A stretch of 64,000 nucleotides of DNA from contig NOKP01000032.1 of NCBI GenBank assembly GCA_002682825.1, positions 248,001-312,000 on the forward strand, in the 5' to 3' direction. Numbering within the stretch: the first letter of the stretch is position 1; each line of letters begins with the position of its first letter. The stretch is from Neonectria sp. B-13. Lineage: Eukaryota > Ascomycota > Sordariomycetes > Hypocreales > Nectriaceae. This document shows, in pieces, positions 45,556-57,644 of this stretch. A model generated the notes under the pieces. It worked only from the letters and a program-made list of their open reading frames with translations, searched no databases and was not told the origin of the DNA. Made by a program: the position numbers and the translations under genes.

Positions 45556-46333
45556 TTATAAACCCCTCTTATTACTTTTCCGGCCAGATTTCGCCCGCTG
45601 AGAGAGCATATGTTTGAACAAAATATAAAATGCTGGTTGTAAATGGTTCAGCGAAATGACATAAAAGAACCCGATACTGAGTGTTAAATACCTGGAATAT
45701 AGATAGCCAGTCCAAACCAAAGAAGATATTGATATAATGAGTTTCGGGCTCGCGAGGGTATAATAGCGGCGTAGACAAGGCGCGCTTCGGAAAGGATGCC
45801 AATTGGGTAAAGAATGATGAACATATTATACCTTTGGCATTGGTCAGTTGTTGTTCCCCTTCACGGCCCCAGCACAGGATATCACTCAATGTCATGGATT
45901 CATCTTACCTTAGCCATAGAAGAGCATGTGGCACACGTCCGAGCCCTCTCTCAACCGTAAAATACGTGTATCTCACCGCATCAGCGGTGTTCCAAGCAAC
46001 CAGCATGGTACAGTAGGCCCATTCTCGAGCAGCGATATCCGGATAATTCCGGGTGATGGCCCACACAATGGTGTTGCGACCGGCCACCTGCAGGAAGGTC
46101 GTGGCTGGTGAAGCCCGAACCAGCCCGGTGGCGGCATGGATGACTTCTAAAGCTGTCAAAGCCTCGACCCATTGCGCGAGGGCTTGAAGTTCATCCCACA
46201 AAGCGCTGTTCTCACGGCTGAAGGACAGTTGGATCGTGCGGAGAAGAACGGCGGTTCGCAGGGAAGCCGACAGGACATTATACAGGACCAGATAACCCGT
46301 TTTGGGTGCCGCATTCGGTGCGTCCTGCACCAT
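45556..46333 (-). CDS. very-long-chain (3R)-3-hydroxyacyl-CoA dehydratase (PTPLA/Phs1 family)
   Basis: Exons 46333-45909, 45831-45692 and 45632-45556 give 213 residues. The start MVQDAPNAAPKTGYLVLYN is chosen because upstream sequence in this frame has no ATG. Family elements are LYNVLSASLRT, ALTALEVIHAATGLVR, LQVAGRNTIVWAI, NTADAVRYTYFTV and LLWLRYNMFIILYP. YPIGILSE has the Tyr and Glu seven residues apart expected for the active site. It is a multi-pass ER membrane protein that catalyses the third step of very-long-chain fatty-acid elongation. The C-terminus is lysine- and arginine-rich (KSGRKSNKRGL), consistent with ER retention. Introns are 77 and 59 nt. Confidence 0.93.
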
Positions 46334-46715
46334 TTTATCTCGTTGATTCGCCCGTTGCTGAAGAATACTGATAGGAGGAGCGATTAAGGTCAGTTGGGCA
46401 TACGACTCCGACAAAAGTGGTGTGCGTGCAGTCGCTCCATTATTTATTTGGACTCTTGTGGGTTAAAGCTCCATGCAAACACATCTTATCGGCATGTGAA
46501 ATTGTGTGCTGTCACGAGTCCTGACTGTCTGAGGCGTGCGTCTTCGTCTTATTGGATGTGTGCATGATCCCCACTCTGAGTCCCTGTACATTCTTATACT
46601 GGAACCAGCTAGAAGCAATTTCTTAGCGAAATGGCCACTTTTGCGATTCTGCCCTAAGAAGCGACCTGAATCCGCTTTGAATGACATGTTACATAAAACG
46701 TGCCTTCTCATCAGC
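46334..46715. other. short intergenic region
   Basis: It lies between the dehydratase start and the STAND pseudogene; only shadow frames are seen. Confidence 0.4.
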
Positions 46716-48220
46716 TTACAATGGGAAGCTCGGCAAGCTGCGTAGGAATTCGCAAAGCCGGGATATTTCGATATAAAACACAGTGTCCAACTGTGTGTTG
46801 ATGGACACCGAAGAAAGCCGTCGCTGAATCTCATCCAGTTCAGCCTGCAATTCCTTCATCACCTGCTGCCGAACCACATGGATCAAATGGCTCCTTGTTT
46901 CTGGTAACAATCCAACACCATATTTTGGGCGTCTCATATGAAGGCCTTGACCGTTCCATGTAGATACTGCACCTTGCAGTCTATGATTGGGTCGACGTTG
47001 TTACTATTGTCATCGGTTCCGTCATTGGTGTCGCTCTGTTGCCCGAGGGTGAGCAATGACTCGAGTTCCAGCAGTCCCTTGCACCGACTGGAAAGCTTTC
47101 TCTGCACATGCTTGCACTGTGCAACAAGTTTGAAGTGTGCAAGTGGCCACAGGAGGCTTCGCAGCACCCCATCTCGATCTTCCAGGTCGGCAAATGCCAT
47201 GATCAGCAGCGCTAGGGGGACCCGAGACGCTCGATGCATTTGAAATATTTGAGACGCATGCTACAGATACGACGGGTCCATAGTAGCCAGCATCTTTTTG
47301 AACATGTCCTCCAAGTTGGAAGGAGTGCGCTCTAGCCTCTCCCTCAACTCTCGTATTCCGTCACCGTTGGCCATGCCAACCAGCAAAGATTTGACCACAA
47401 GCCGGACCCAGAGGAAAACACCTTCGGCCTTCCGTACGATCTCGGCAAGAAGACTTTCCGCTTGCCTAGACTCCCGTTGTTCGAGGTTGAGAAAAGCTGG
47501 GCTCTCTCGAAACGTTGCCGCGATGTACCGTTCTATATCTCCTTTCGTGAGATGCTGGAGCATCAAATGCGGCTTGTTGCGGAACGCGTCCTCGGTTACG
47601 GTCCGGGGCAGCTTCTCTACGCACTGGACCAGCAGGGTCCGCAAGAGCTCCTCGACTGACATTTGCATGGCCATGCCGCTATTCAAAATAAAGGCGCTTG
47701 CGATGACATCCTCAGGAGCCCACCGACGGAGGAGATCAAATGTTCGGTCGTTGCGCATGGGATGCTTCATCAGCGTCGACTTTCAGGAGCCAGGCTTGCC
47801 AGCAATCCAGTATAATCCACTATCCTTCTGCTCTAGAAAGGCACGGAAACTGGCCCATGTTCGGATGTTTGCTGCTGGGGTTTCATAAAACCCTACACAG
47901 TGAGACGAGATTAGTGATGATGGTGATATCGTCGCAAGGGATGTATGGAATTCCGACCTGAGCGTTTCCAGGATATTCTCAATCATCTGTTGTCTGTACC
48001 TGTCGAGTTGCCTCTCCAAACTTGCGATCTTGTCCTCGCTCCAGGGAGTTTTCAATGCCTGTCGGAACGACAACCACTTCCCCGACTGACCACGGGGTTT
48101 TAGTCTCTCTCGAGCTATCCGGAGCTCGTTCACAATCTGCTGGCAATCGGCGGCCAGCCGCAACTTCTCTATTTCGGCATCAGTTCGTGTCTGGCGTTTG
48201 GCCGCGATGGATTTGCTAAT
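46716..48220 (-). pseudogene. NACHT-type STAND NTPase pseudogene with a stop codon in the P-loop
   Basis: The N-terminal helical part reads SKSIAAKRQTRTDAEIEKL, then QQIVNELRIARERLKPRG, and leads to TWASFRAFLEQKDSGLYWIA and GKPGS. The next codon is TGA (47783-47785), where a P-loop Gly is expected before KSTLMKH. The frame continues through MQMSVEELLRTLLVQCVEKL, AEGVFLWVRLVVKSLL and LEDMFKKMLATMDPSYL. It then meets a second stop TAG (47261-47263) before HASQIFQMHRASRVPLALLI, and a third, TGA (46934-46936), after TVKAFI. Intact relatives are fungal NLR-like signalling or heterokaryon-incompatibility ATPases. Three nonsense codons in an otherwise collinear frame mark a fairly young pseudogene. 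Confidence 0.82.
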
Positions 48221-49837
48221 ATGCTGAGTATGTTATAGAGAGTGAGAACAAGGCCTGCCCATGCGACCGGGCTGAAGTGAGATCTACGGTGTCGGGCAGT
48301 CCGAGTGTGGCGAATGGAGAGGCGCAGAAGATAGTGCAAGGCAACCCGACTTCATGTGCCTGTCGTCTGGTAATATGATTGGTAGCCTGATGAGGTGGTG
48401 TCCCTGGCGAACCAGCATGCAAACCACAGGCGACAGACCTGTCAAGGCCTTTCGGAACGAAGCTTACGATTATGGTCTGGAGGTCAAGAGCACTAAGAGA
48501 TTTGAGTTTACACATGCATTCAACGTGTTATCGTCAGCGATGGATTGCTTATATAATTTACAAGTCTGATATCCCGCCGTGGACTCATAAAAAGATTTGG
48601 AAAAGAAGTCCGAACCAGAGATTGGGAAATGATTTCCTCAGTCTACTAGCCAGCGCCGTAGCGGAGCCTATGCCGCACTCCTGGCCGCAGGTAAGGTAGA
48701 AATAACGACATTGTTGCCAATAATGCTGTCAAATGGAAGACAGCATCGTCTCCACGGGGCATAGGAAATATGCCGCAGTGCCGCTCCTCCAGCATGTGAA
48801 GGGCAGCTTGGACTTGGATCTCGAGCAGGGCAATTACTGCGACATTATAGATGTTGGAGTCGAGTTCGGACATCGAAAGAGCCGTTGGGAGGGATTGGAT
48901 CATGTGAAAATTTGCTAAGTAACGGTAGGACATCACGTTTGGCTCAACAGGCCAGAGATAACCTTCAGGCGAAGCAATGTTCGTGACGTTGGTTTAGCAG
49001 CCAAGCCGGTGAAAGAAAACTCGGGAATGAGCTGCACCAAATGTGGTGGTTTTGGGTGTGGGTCATTCCTATGAATTCTTACACCCACTTGGCAGCCTAA
49101 TTACCAGGCCTCACATTTAATAACTAAAGAGCAAAGTCTGCAGCAATTGGCTATCCCTACGCATTGCCATCATGCCCTTTTCTCAGCTCTTGGCGGCCGT
49201 TGTTGCGAAAGGCTGCATAATAATTTCACGCTTTCAGCGAAAGCTGTGATAAAGAATGGCCCTGTAGTAAATTCAATTTTTGAATAGGCTTTCGTAAGTC
49301 CATATTTGAGAAATTGATAGACTAGAAGGAGGAGGGCGTCGTGACATGGCCTTCTGAGGTAACATGTCACATCCACCAGCAGCAGATTCCAAGGACATTA
49401 GACTGTTCTCGTTCAAGCTCTGAGATCATCTCGAGACAGTCAAACTCGGCCGACACTTTGAATCTAAATATAGAAGGCCGTATGCTAATTCACTCTACTC
49501 CAGAATCCCCGTGCTGACAAAATTGCGGGGGCTTGTACGACAGTGGTGTTGTGGATTGTTGGTCGGTTGCAATGTGATGTTTCACCAAAACATGCAGCCA
49601 AGACATACTGTCATATCATTGTGACGATTTAACCGAACTACAGGCGCCACAAAATGCAGCAAAGAGCCCCAGAATAATGTCTTCGTATATTCATTTAACC
49701 AGGAGTAAGTACCTCGGTGCAACATGCAGTGATTCCACTCTGTGGCCCGTGAGAGCTTCTTCCCCTCATTCACATTTTAACTCACGCATGCAAACCTGCA
49801 TTTATTTGTTGAGAAGTTGTTTGGGTCAGTGAAGGCC
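48221..49837. other. gene-poor region
   Basis: The missing 5' part of the STAND gene may lie in 48221-48500. The minus frame 48646-48936 has coding-like helices (ALLEIQVQAALHMLEERHCG) but no recognised family; it could be part of a regulator relic. Nothing else is supported. Confidence 0.4.
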
Positions 49838-51382
49838 ATGTCTTCGCCAAAGCCATCGCCGTCTCCCGATCAGCAGGGTAGATCTCCGACTCGCTCGCCC
49901 GAGGCGCCGCGAAACCAGGTAGACGGGGCCCTCGACAACCAAATTGAAGTCGTACGCTCGCTCACTTCCTCCGCTGTCAGCTTGTCTCTTCCTGTTATAC
50001 TCATTGCTGTGATCTAGGACGATGATGCCGACTCAACCTATTCTGAGGCGTAGGAATTACTCGTTATCCTGTCATCTAAAATGCTGAGAACTAATACATG
50101 TGATGCAGGACGCGAGTTACGGACACTGAGTCGCTGAGATCATCAATTTTGAACTACAAATGGGAAAACGGCCGTCGATATCATGCCTATAATGATGGCG
50201 CGTACTGGTAAAAGTTTCCTGAACGTTTTCTTTTACGTTGAAATGCTCACACTTCACAAGGGCTCCAAATGACGATCGCCAGCAAGAAGCTGAAGACCTC
50301 ATGTCAGTCAACATCCCATTTCGCTAAAAACCGCCCGCTAACATGTTCCAGGCACGCAATGTACCGTATTATTTTGGAGGGTAATCTCTACGAAGCACCC
50401 ATCAGTGACACGCCTCAAGTCTGTTACCTTACCTTCTTGCCTGTAAAGGTGCTTACCAAAGACGCAGGCAGTTCTCGATTTGGGCTGTGGTACAGGCATA
50501 TGGGCCATGTGAGTCTTCAAGATGATCAATTTCCAGTGGCTCGTTATTGATAGCTCTCTTAGTGAGTTTGCTGATGAACACCCATCTGCTCAAGTCATCG
50601 GCGTGGATCTCTCGCCTATCCAGCCTAGCTTTGTTCCTCCCAACTGCAAGTTTGAGGTCGATGACATCAACCAGGAATGGACCTACCCAAATGACAACTT
50701 TGACTTTATTCACATTCGCAGCATGACAGGGTGCATCCCTGACTGGATCGAGCTGCATAAAAAGGCGTTGCGGTTAGTTGTCCACCGCACCCTGAACCAC
50801 AGCATCCTGACAGCAAACCAGAACCTTGAAGCCCGGCGGCTGGGTCGAACACGTGGAGCTCTGGGGCATTTGCAAATCTGATGACGGATCTCTAAAGCCC
50901 ACCTCTCCGCTTTACAAGTGGATAGACGTGTTTGAGAAGATTGGAGAACTCACCGGCAAGACATTCTTCTATGGTGACAAGGCAGCCAACGCTATGAGAG
51001 AGGCAGGTCTACGGAGTGTCTTTGAGCACAGACTCAAGCTTCCCATTGGGCCGTGGCCGAAGGACAAGAAGCTCAAGCGCTGGGGAGCCTGGAATCGCCA
51101 GTTCCTGTTGCAAGCGCTGGAGGGATTCTCCATCCGTGGGCTAACGGAAATGCTAGGGGTGGGTTCACGACACTCGACTCGCATGATTGGAATGCTGTAC
51201 TGACAAATGCAGTGGCCGTATGACGACGCGCAACTGTTTCTCGCGGATATGCGGAACGAGCTTCTGAACCCGAGCGTTCATGCTTATGGAGAGGTGTAAG
51301 TCAACATGTCGCTAACAACTCTAGAGTCAAGGCTCATTATTTGCACAGAACTATCATTTATGGCCAAAAACCCGAGAATTGA
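49838..51382 (+). CDS. LaeA-like SAM-dependent methyltransferase, ten exons
   Basis: Exons are 49838-49951, 50018-50049, 50109-50207, 50261-50302, 50352-50418, 50468-50508, 50563-50772, 50822-51158, 51213-51295 and 51349-51382, giving 352 residues. All nine introns (49-66 nt) keep phase. The N-terminus is Ser/Pro-rich and disordered, followed by DDDADSTYSEA and SILNYKWENGRRYHAYNDG. SAM motif I is AVLDLGCGTGIWAIEFADEH, then QVIGVDLSPIQP, FEVDDINQEW, LKPGGWVEHVEL and a C-terminal VTIIYGQKPEN. This is the UMTA/LaeA-like superfamily, mostly of unknown substrate, with LaeA a global regulator of secondary metabolism. The donor at 50419 (GTCTGT) is weak but gives the conserved PISDTPQAVLDLG join. 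Confidence 0.9.
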
Positions 51383-52868
51383 GCTTAGGGTAGCGTAGTA
51401 TGGTTCTAATTGCTGAATGAAAGTGTGGTTTGGAGTGGAGACGGACTATAGCTAAGACAGGTCCAAGTCTAGAAGTGATCCTGCATTGCTTTGAAACCCA
51501 TGGTTTTCTTTTTCCTAAAATTCTTTTTCAACCTCTTGTTTCAACGCTCGCCCCACTCTGTGAACTGTTCACTCCTCAAATTCGCCTGTGAAGTGGAAAG
51601 CAATGGGTTAGACTACGTTGAAGGCGAATAAAAGACTTTAGTAGAAAGCCTCTTTGAACATGCTGGAGCACCAGTTGGTACCACCAGTCAAGACCATAAT
51701 TAAGCAAGAGATTTACGAGACGCAGCCTTTCCTCTGACTTAGATATTGGAGCATCTCGGGCTAATACAGCATGACTGAGACACGTGTGTCAAGGCTTTGA
51801 TTGGTGGTTGATAACTGAATAACAAGCCCCGAATGACTTACAGTTAGTATCCATGGCTCTACGTGGCGAGGCATTTCACTTCCAGCCTCAGTTCCGCGAT
51901 TGTCATGGAAAACAACATTCAATCCTTTCTAGCTTTCACTACCCCAATCGGGAGACATCCTGTCTGTTCGTAGTGACATGGAATTTCACAGTGTCCTTTC
52001 CCCCAAATGGAAGATGCAAGCTGTTCCGACGCTGGGTCGACTATGCCGAGATTTGCGGGTGGATGGAAACTTGCGCTGAACAACACCACAGCCGTTGTGG
52101 AAGGCACCCGGAGACCCTTCTTCCGGCCTTCCGGTAATCAACTGCACACGCAAGGTTGTCCCTCTTCAAGATGGAGGCGGGTGGGTGGCGCTGAGCTACT
52201 ACCTGGAGGGTCGAAGAATTGTGATCCTCATCTGGGCTCCTGGTCGAGCCCCATGAACACCAAGAAGAATCCGATATGCTTATCCGTAGGCGTAAATATC
52301 ACTCGGAAGGCGAAGATTCAAGTGGATGGTCCACCTGGTGTAGCCGACGACTTAAACAGGCAGTTGAAAGCTTAAGCGGAAACTCCCAAAGGTTTGCTAC
52401 CAATTTCGAGATAAGAGAGATAATTTTATCATGTTATTCTCTTATTTTTGGGATTTACTTTCCAGTATGTTGCTCTAAGAAAAGGCCAACAGGTCATAGG
52501 GCCACAACCCTTGCCTTTATACACCTAATGTTCTAATCTCAGATATTATCCATACTTTACCAAAGGTGTAACCATGGGTCTAGTATCCATTTGAAATTCA
52601 TGGTGATCGTGGTCTACCTAAGGTTGGTCTTACCTAATGCTCAGCAGAGGCTCTGCCAATTCTTCTTTTGCGGACTGCATGATCTCGGGCAATGATAACT
52701 GGGATACATCACAAAGAAGGGCCTCTAACTTGGTGTCATACATGACATATACTTGAGGCGAAGGAAGATAATAGATCAGTTTCATATTGAAAGCTACAAA
52801 GGGAATTACGAAAGAGAGGTTCAATGGTTTCCCTAGGGAAACATGATAAGGGGATAGCCTCCGTAGGC
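51383..52868. other. intergenic region
   Basis: About 1.5 kb between convergent genes. Frames around 51853-52375 lack motifs and I treat them as noise. No repeat family is recognised. Confidence 0.45.
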
Positions 52869-55806
52869 TTACAGGTCCAGGTCAGGGTTGAACTCGAGCG
52901 CAAGCCAAACATCAACATTGGGTCCACCTCCAGCCTGCCACTTGTGGTAGGGGTAGGAAACAATCTTGTCCTTGCCACGGATGGCTTTGCCGTAGGAGTC
53001 GCGGTACCACAAGCCACCGTGCTCGTGAAGACGGGGAACAGTGACGTGCTGGAAGGACTGCTTATCCCCCTTACCCGTTGCACCGTTGGCTTTTCCAACG
53101 TTGGCAGGCTCGATGAGCTGGGACATTCCGCCGTTGCGGGTGCCGTTGGAAAGGCAGATGTGAAGCTCCTGGAAGATATCGGTGCTGTGGTTGTGGACAC
53201 CGCAGTCAACGTTGGTTCCTGAGATGCGGTCAGTTTAGGAGCTCATCTCCTTCGACGCGTTGAAGAGACATACCGGCGGTCCAGAATTGCAAGTGTGCAA
53301 TCTCCGTCTTATCATCCAGGAAGCGGAAGTGGAAACCAGTAAGGTTATAGAAATCTACTCCCTTGAAGTTGGCACCCCACCACAGACTATCGACTTTCTT
53401 GAACTCCAACGGGGGGAGTTGAAGTCCGATCTTGCTTGTGTGCATCCTGGTCTTCACGGGGACGTCTTCAGCTCTGGCCCACTCGCCAGGGTTTGCGATG
53501 GGATCCAGGCGGAGCACGATGGCGCCCTTCTCTTTGTCCGCAGTCAGAGTAGTATCGCGACTGGTAACAGGGACGACAGAAGGGAAAGGAGCACCCCCGA
53601 GAGGTCGACGGACATTCTCGTGATCTCGAATGGAACCGTACAAGACCTTGATTCCATGGCCGGGCTTGACTTGAATCCGGGCATTTGGGGGGTGAACCTC
53701 GACGCTGAGGGCGTAGTTGGCAATGTCAATGAGGGCGAGTCGAGTGGGTTTCTTCACAACCTGGGGATGAGCGAGATAGACGATGCCTTCGTCTTCCCAG
53801 ACCGAGGGAACGATAGAAGAAGCTGTAGCAGCTTCAGTAATCGTTGCAGTCTTGTTCAAGTGCAGGGTGGTAAGCGGATCCGGCTCTTCATAGTAGTTCT
53901 TCACGTTGTAACCGATCGAGACAACGTCAAGCTTGTCAGTGCCACCGAAGTTGCTAAGTCTATTAGTAAGGGTCATCATTGAAGTGGGCAAGTGTAAGGA
54001 CGAACCCGATAGCGATACGAGCAGACGACTCTCCGGCGATCCTCCACTTCGCGAAAATGCCCTTTTCAATGTCAATTGCCTTGTAGTAAATGATTCCCTA
54101 GGGGAAAAGGTTAGTGATATGTGCTGGTGCTCTCGGTGTACAGGGTCTTGCCTTGTTGGGGTTCAGGCCAGGAGAAGCCTAGAAGTCTTCAGTCAGCGTC
54201 CGATCTAAAATGAAACTGCAACGACATTGCGTACTTTGATGGGTTCGTTGTTCTCATCTCGATCTACGGGACCAAAGAGCGCGATAAGGAACTCATCATC
54301 GCCATCACCTGGGAAAGAGTCAGCACCATGAGAAGCTTTGGAGCCGATGAGTCTGCAGCTTACCATCAAAGTCACCACAGACGAGGTAGTGCCCTGGTCC
54401 ATCCCCATACTTGGCTCGCTGGTTGGGCGTGCCGTACACATCTAGAACGTGTCTCTTCCACGTAGACCCCTTCATACTCTTACCCGTCTTTGTATAAACA
54501 CAGGCAGAGGTGCCATGGAAGGGATCAATAGTGGCGATATACGCACACGGGTCGTCGCCAATCTTTCCAGCATCAACGCAGCCAGTCCCAAAATGGTCAC
54601 CAGAGCCTGGAGTGATGGAGGTAAGTGACTGTCTGGCCTCCTGGGGCTCGCCGATGCCGACGAGGTCGCGCTTCCACTTGCCGTCCTCGTAGTGCAACCA
54701 GGTGGTGCCCTCACGAGACGCGACAAGCAGTGAATCGAGGCCTTTGGGGCCGTCAAACCTATTCCTGGGTTAGAACGAGAGCCAAAGTTGTCTGAGTGAA
54801 TGTTCACTTACTTTTTCGCCACGATTTCATGAATGACGGTGAAGTTCTCATCGTCAATAATGTCATGAGGCCATTCGAGCCTAAGATGTGTCAGATAATC
54901 GAAGACGTAGTCGATAAGCTGATACTTACGATTCAAGAACATTCTCGGGCTTTTGATACCGAATGATTGGGATGGGAGAGTTCTTTCGCCGCGTAAGCTA
55001 ACTTCAAACAATGGTCAAGGAAGAGCTAGATACCTTTCCCTCTGCACCCAGGCCGTTAACAACCGATGCAGCCACAAGCTCGAGGAAGGACCTGTATGCG
55101 TCAGATTTGAGCTACTCAGACATTCAAGGACGGGAACAAACTTCTGGGTAAAGTAGCCCAACTTCATGCGGTGCATAGCGGGCCATCGTCCAATGGTGCG
55201 TCGCTTCCACTCGCCCTTTTTCAGGTTATCTCGGCCCGGGTTCTCAAGCCACGAGATCCAGCCACCTTTCTGGTCGGCCTCCAGCATGAAAGGACCATAG
55301 TCGTGAGTGACGACCAAGTCGGTCAAGCCGTTGCCTGTAAGATCCCAACCACACATGGAAACTGGGCCATCGAAGTGGGCAATGAGATATTTCTCCCAGC
55401 CTTACAAGATAAGTCAGACGGTGAACACCAGTAAAGGTAGAATACTCACGCTGGGTGACGTCGGCGGCGACCTTACTGCCCGCAAACCGAGCTGCGGCAA
55501 TGGGATTCTCGATGTAGTCCACGTCGCCGGAAACAAGCCCGGATCTAAGAAAATGCAAGTGAGCGAAGAAAATGCTTTGAACCATCAGAAAACTTACGTG
55601 ATGATGCCGGGAACGGAATCATCCTTGTCAAACTTGAACGTCTCCACCCAGTAGCCATCGGCGCGCTTATCGTCAATGATCGAGTCAGAGAAGGATGGGA
55701 CTGGGACGGGGGCAGCAAGGGACGAAGTGTTGTTTGGATTGATATCGCGAATGTTTCCCTGCAGGGGCAAGCCTGGCGGCTGAGGGATTGAAGTCGACGA
55801 GGCCAT
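52869..55806 (-). CDS. aldos-2-ulose dehydratase-like protein (anhydrofructose pathway)
   Basis: Twelve exons: 55806-55598, 55544-55450, 55400-55142, 55091-55034, 54982-54930, 54880-54812, 54764-54364, 54308-54235, 54178-54152, 54097-54006, 53953-53274 and 53218-52869; about 788 residues. The N-terminal part is a beta-propeller with FG-GAP-like calcium loops (CGWDLTGNGLTDLVV, VCGDFDGDGDDEFLIALFGP). The C-terminal part is cupin-like, with VDCGVHNHSTDIFQELHICL and a second block around HVTVPRLHEHGGLWY. This layout fits aldos-2-ulose dehydratase/isomerase, which converts 1,5-anhydro-D-fructose towards ascopyrone M and microthecin. Intron 9 (54098-54151) has a GC-AG border. The acceptor for intron 4 is uncertain (54998 is an alternative giving a 36-nt intron). 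Confidence 0.8.
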
Positions 55807-57644
55807 GATGTGATCTGGTTGTTGAAAAGGAAAGATGAGATATTCCAGGCACACATCTCCAGCAGCAGCTTGGGTTCGACTGCCTTATGAATGTTCTGAA
55901 TGCCCGGGTCAGAGGCCCATCACATGTTACTGCAACGCAAGTGAGACACGGCACGTACTGCGGTTTCCCATTGGTCATGAGCCTCCTGCCTTATGAATGT
56001 TATGAATTCCTACGTCAGAGACCCATCACAACCTGCCACTATCTCGTGTTACTATAATGCAAGTAAGACACGGCATGTAGTGCGGTTTCCCTTCCCATTG
56101 GCCATGAACCTCCTGCCTTATGAATGTTCTGAATTCCTACGTCAGAGGGCCATCACTACGTGCCGCTGTCTCGTGTTACTATAATGCAAGTAAGACACGG
56201 CAAGTATTGCGGTTTCCTATTGGCTATGAACATTCTGCCAGTTGCACGTACATGTTTCAGTAGAGTGGAGATGTACTACTACCTGGAGTCATTATGATAG
56301 ACTATCCTAGAATTTTTATTGGTGGGCTGCCTTGGGTGATTGGGCCTGGACCAGCCGCTTAGACGAGGCGGGCTGAACATGTCTTGAACCCGTGGATATT
56401 AGGGCTTTAATATACCTCTCCTCTATGTCCATGATTAACATTGAGAGCACTCCGACCACCTTACTTTTTATGCCCTATGTCTCTTTCCACACCTATCCAG
56501 TAATGTAATTAACCACCGGACTGATATCTCTTTAGATCCTCCGTTCTAGACATTCTGGATGACCTCCGTGTATTAGTCATCAGGATGACGTTAATGAGGC
56601 TGGAAGTCTGGTTGTTAGAAGAACATGCCGGTCACCCCCGTCGTTAGCAATTAGAGAGAAGTGACAGGAAAGGCAAGGCATTGGTCACTAGTTGGGTGAT
56701 TTCATTGGTCACTGCACCAGAATACTCTGTTTCTGGATCCAGGGAACTAGCTGTTTGTGCCAATCTCGTGTTATCCTCTGAAATCGGCCCCGTTTAGCAC
56801 CGCCATGGCTAGGTAAAGGCTACAGGTGCTGCTGTCCTTCTATCGCTGGTATCAGCGGAATCCTCACCATCCCACAACAATCTGGTCGAATGAGCACTAA
56901 GTGTTTGAGTAGCAATGCCTCCTCCAATTTTCGACATTTAGAGTGTTGACGACACGCTCAAGGTTCGCCTTTCAGCGACTCTTATCCTCCTTTGACGATC
57001 GCATCTCTGATCTTCAACAAAGTTGACGTGTTCTTTCCCAGCAACTCGTAGTGTTCGAACGCATCCATCAAGGCCCCAGTCTACTTGCAGGGCTCGTTGC
57101 TAAACTGCAGGAACTCCCCAACCCAACGAAGCATATAACTCCAGATCCTATCCGCAGATGTTCCTTCCCGACGGCTTGATGTCCGATGTACAGGATCCGA
57201 CGTCAGGCTGGTGGTGCTTGATGAAAGAAATTAGACAGCAACAACAAATATGTGTGCTGGTCTGGCTTTGCTACCTCTCTCGTACTGTTGGAGAGCCAAC
57301 TCTTATTTCCTTTAACTAGAGACATAGCCCATACCTCCAAGCTGGGGCTTTCGTATCGCAGCTCCCAAAACCATTCATGACGGTGTCGACACTGAAAATA
57401 CTGGGCCTAATTGGACACGTGACCTTTGAGCGCTGGCAGGCTATGTACAGATTAAGCATATCAGTAAGCCTATCTATCCGTAATGTTAATTAAGATTAGC
57501 CTGAAAGCATATCGCGTAACTTCTGCAGGATTCAAATCCCTGCCCAAAGCTGAAACTGCGGCGACCTTATATAGCCTTCCAAACGCCCAGGACAAGGAAG
57601 ACAATCCACCCTTTGCAAAATCCAACCCATCGCAGCCTCGCCCA
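55807..57644. other. intergenic region with minisatellite
   Basis: This divergent region between the AUDH-like and surface-protein genes holds the three-unit minisatellite. The remainder shows no gene. Confidence 0.5.
55882..56235. repeat. minisatellite, three tandem units of about 106-127 bp
   Basis: Units begin with GCCTTATGAATGTT at 55882, 55988 and 56115. Each contains CAGAG followed by CCATCAC, a GTTACT(A/G) word, GCAAGT(A/G)AGACACGGCA and TGCGGTTTCC. The first unit lacks about 20 bp present in the other two. The array starts about 75 bp upstream of the AUDH-like start codon. Confidence 0.9.

Noticed and set aside
51853..52536. Overlapping plus-strand frames between the methyltransferase and AUDH-like genes
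   Set aside because: No recognisable domain and frames do not join through plausible introns.
54998..55033. 36-nt intron in the AUDH-like gene
   Set aside because: In phase but unusually short; using the next AG gives a 51-nt intron like its neighbours, so the longer form was preferred.
57510..57545. Possible tRNA T-arm (GGATTCAAATCC)
   Set aside because: The loop size is wrong and no anticodon or acceptor stem could be folded around it.
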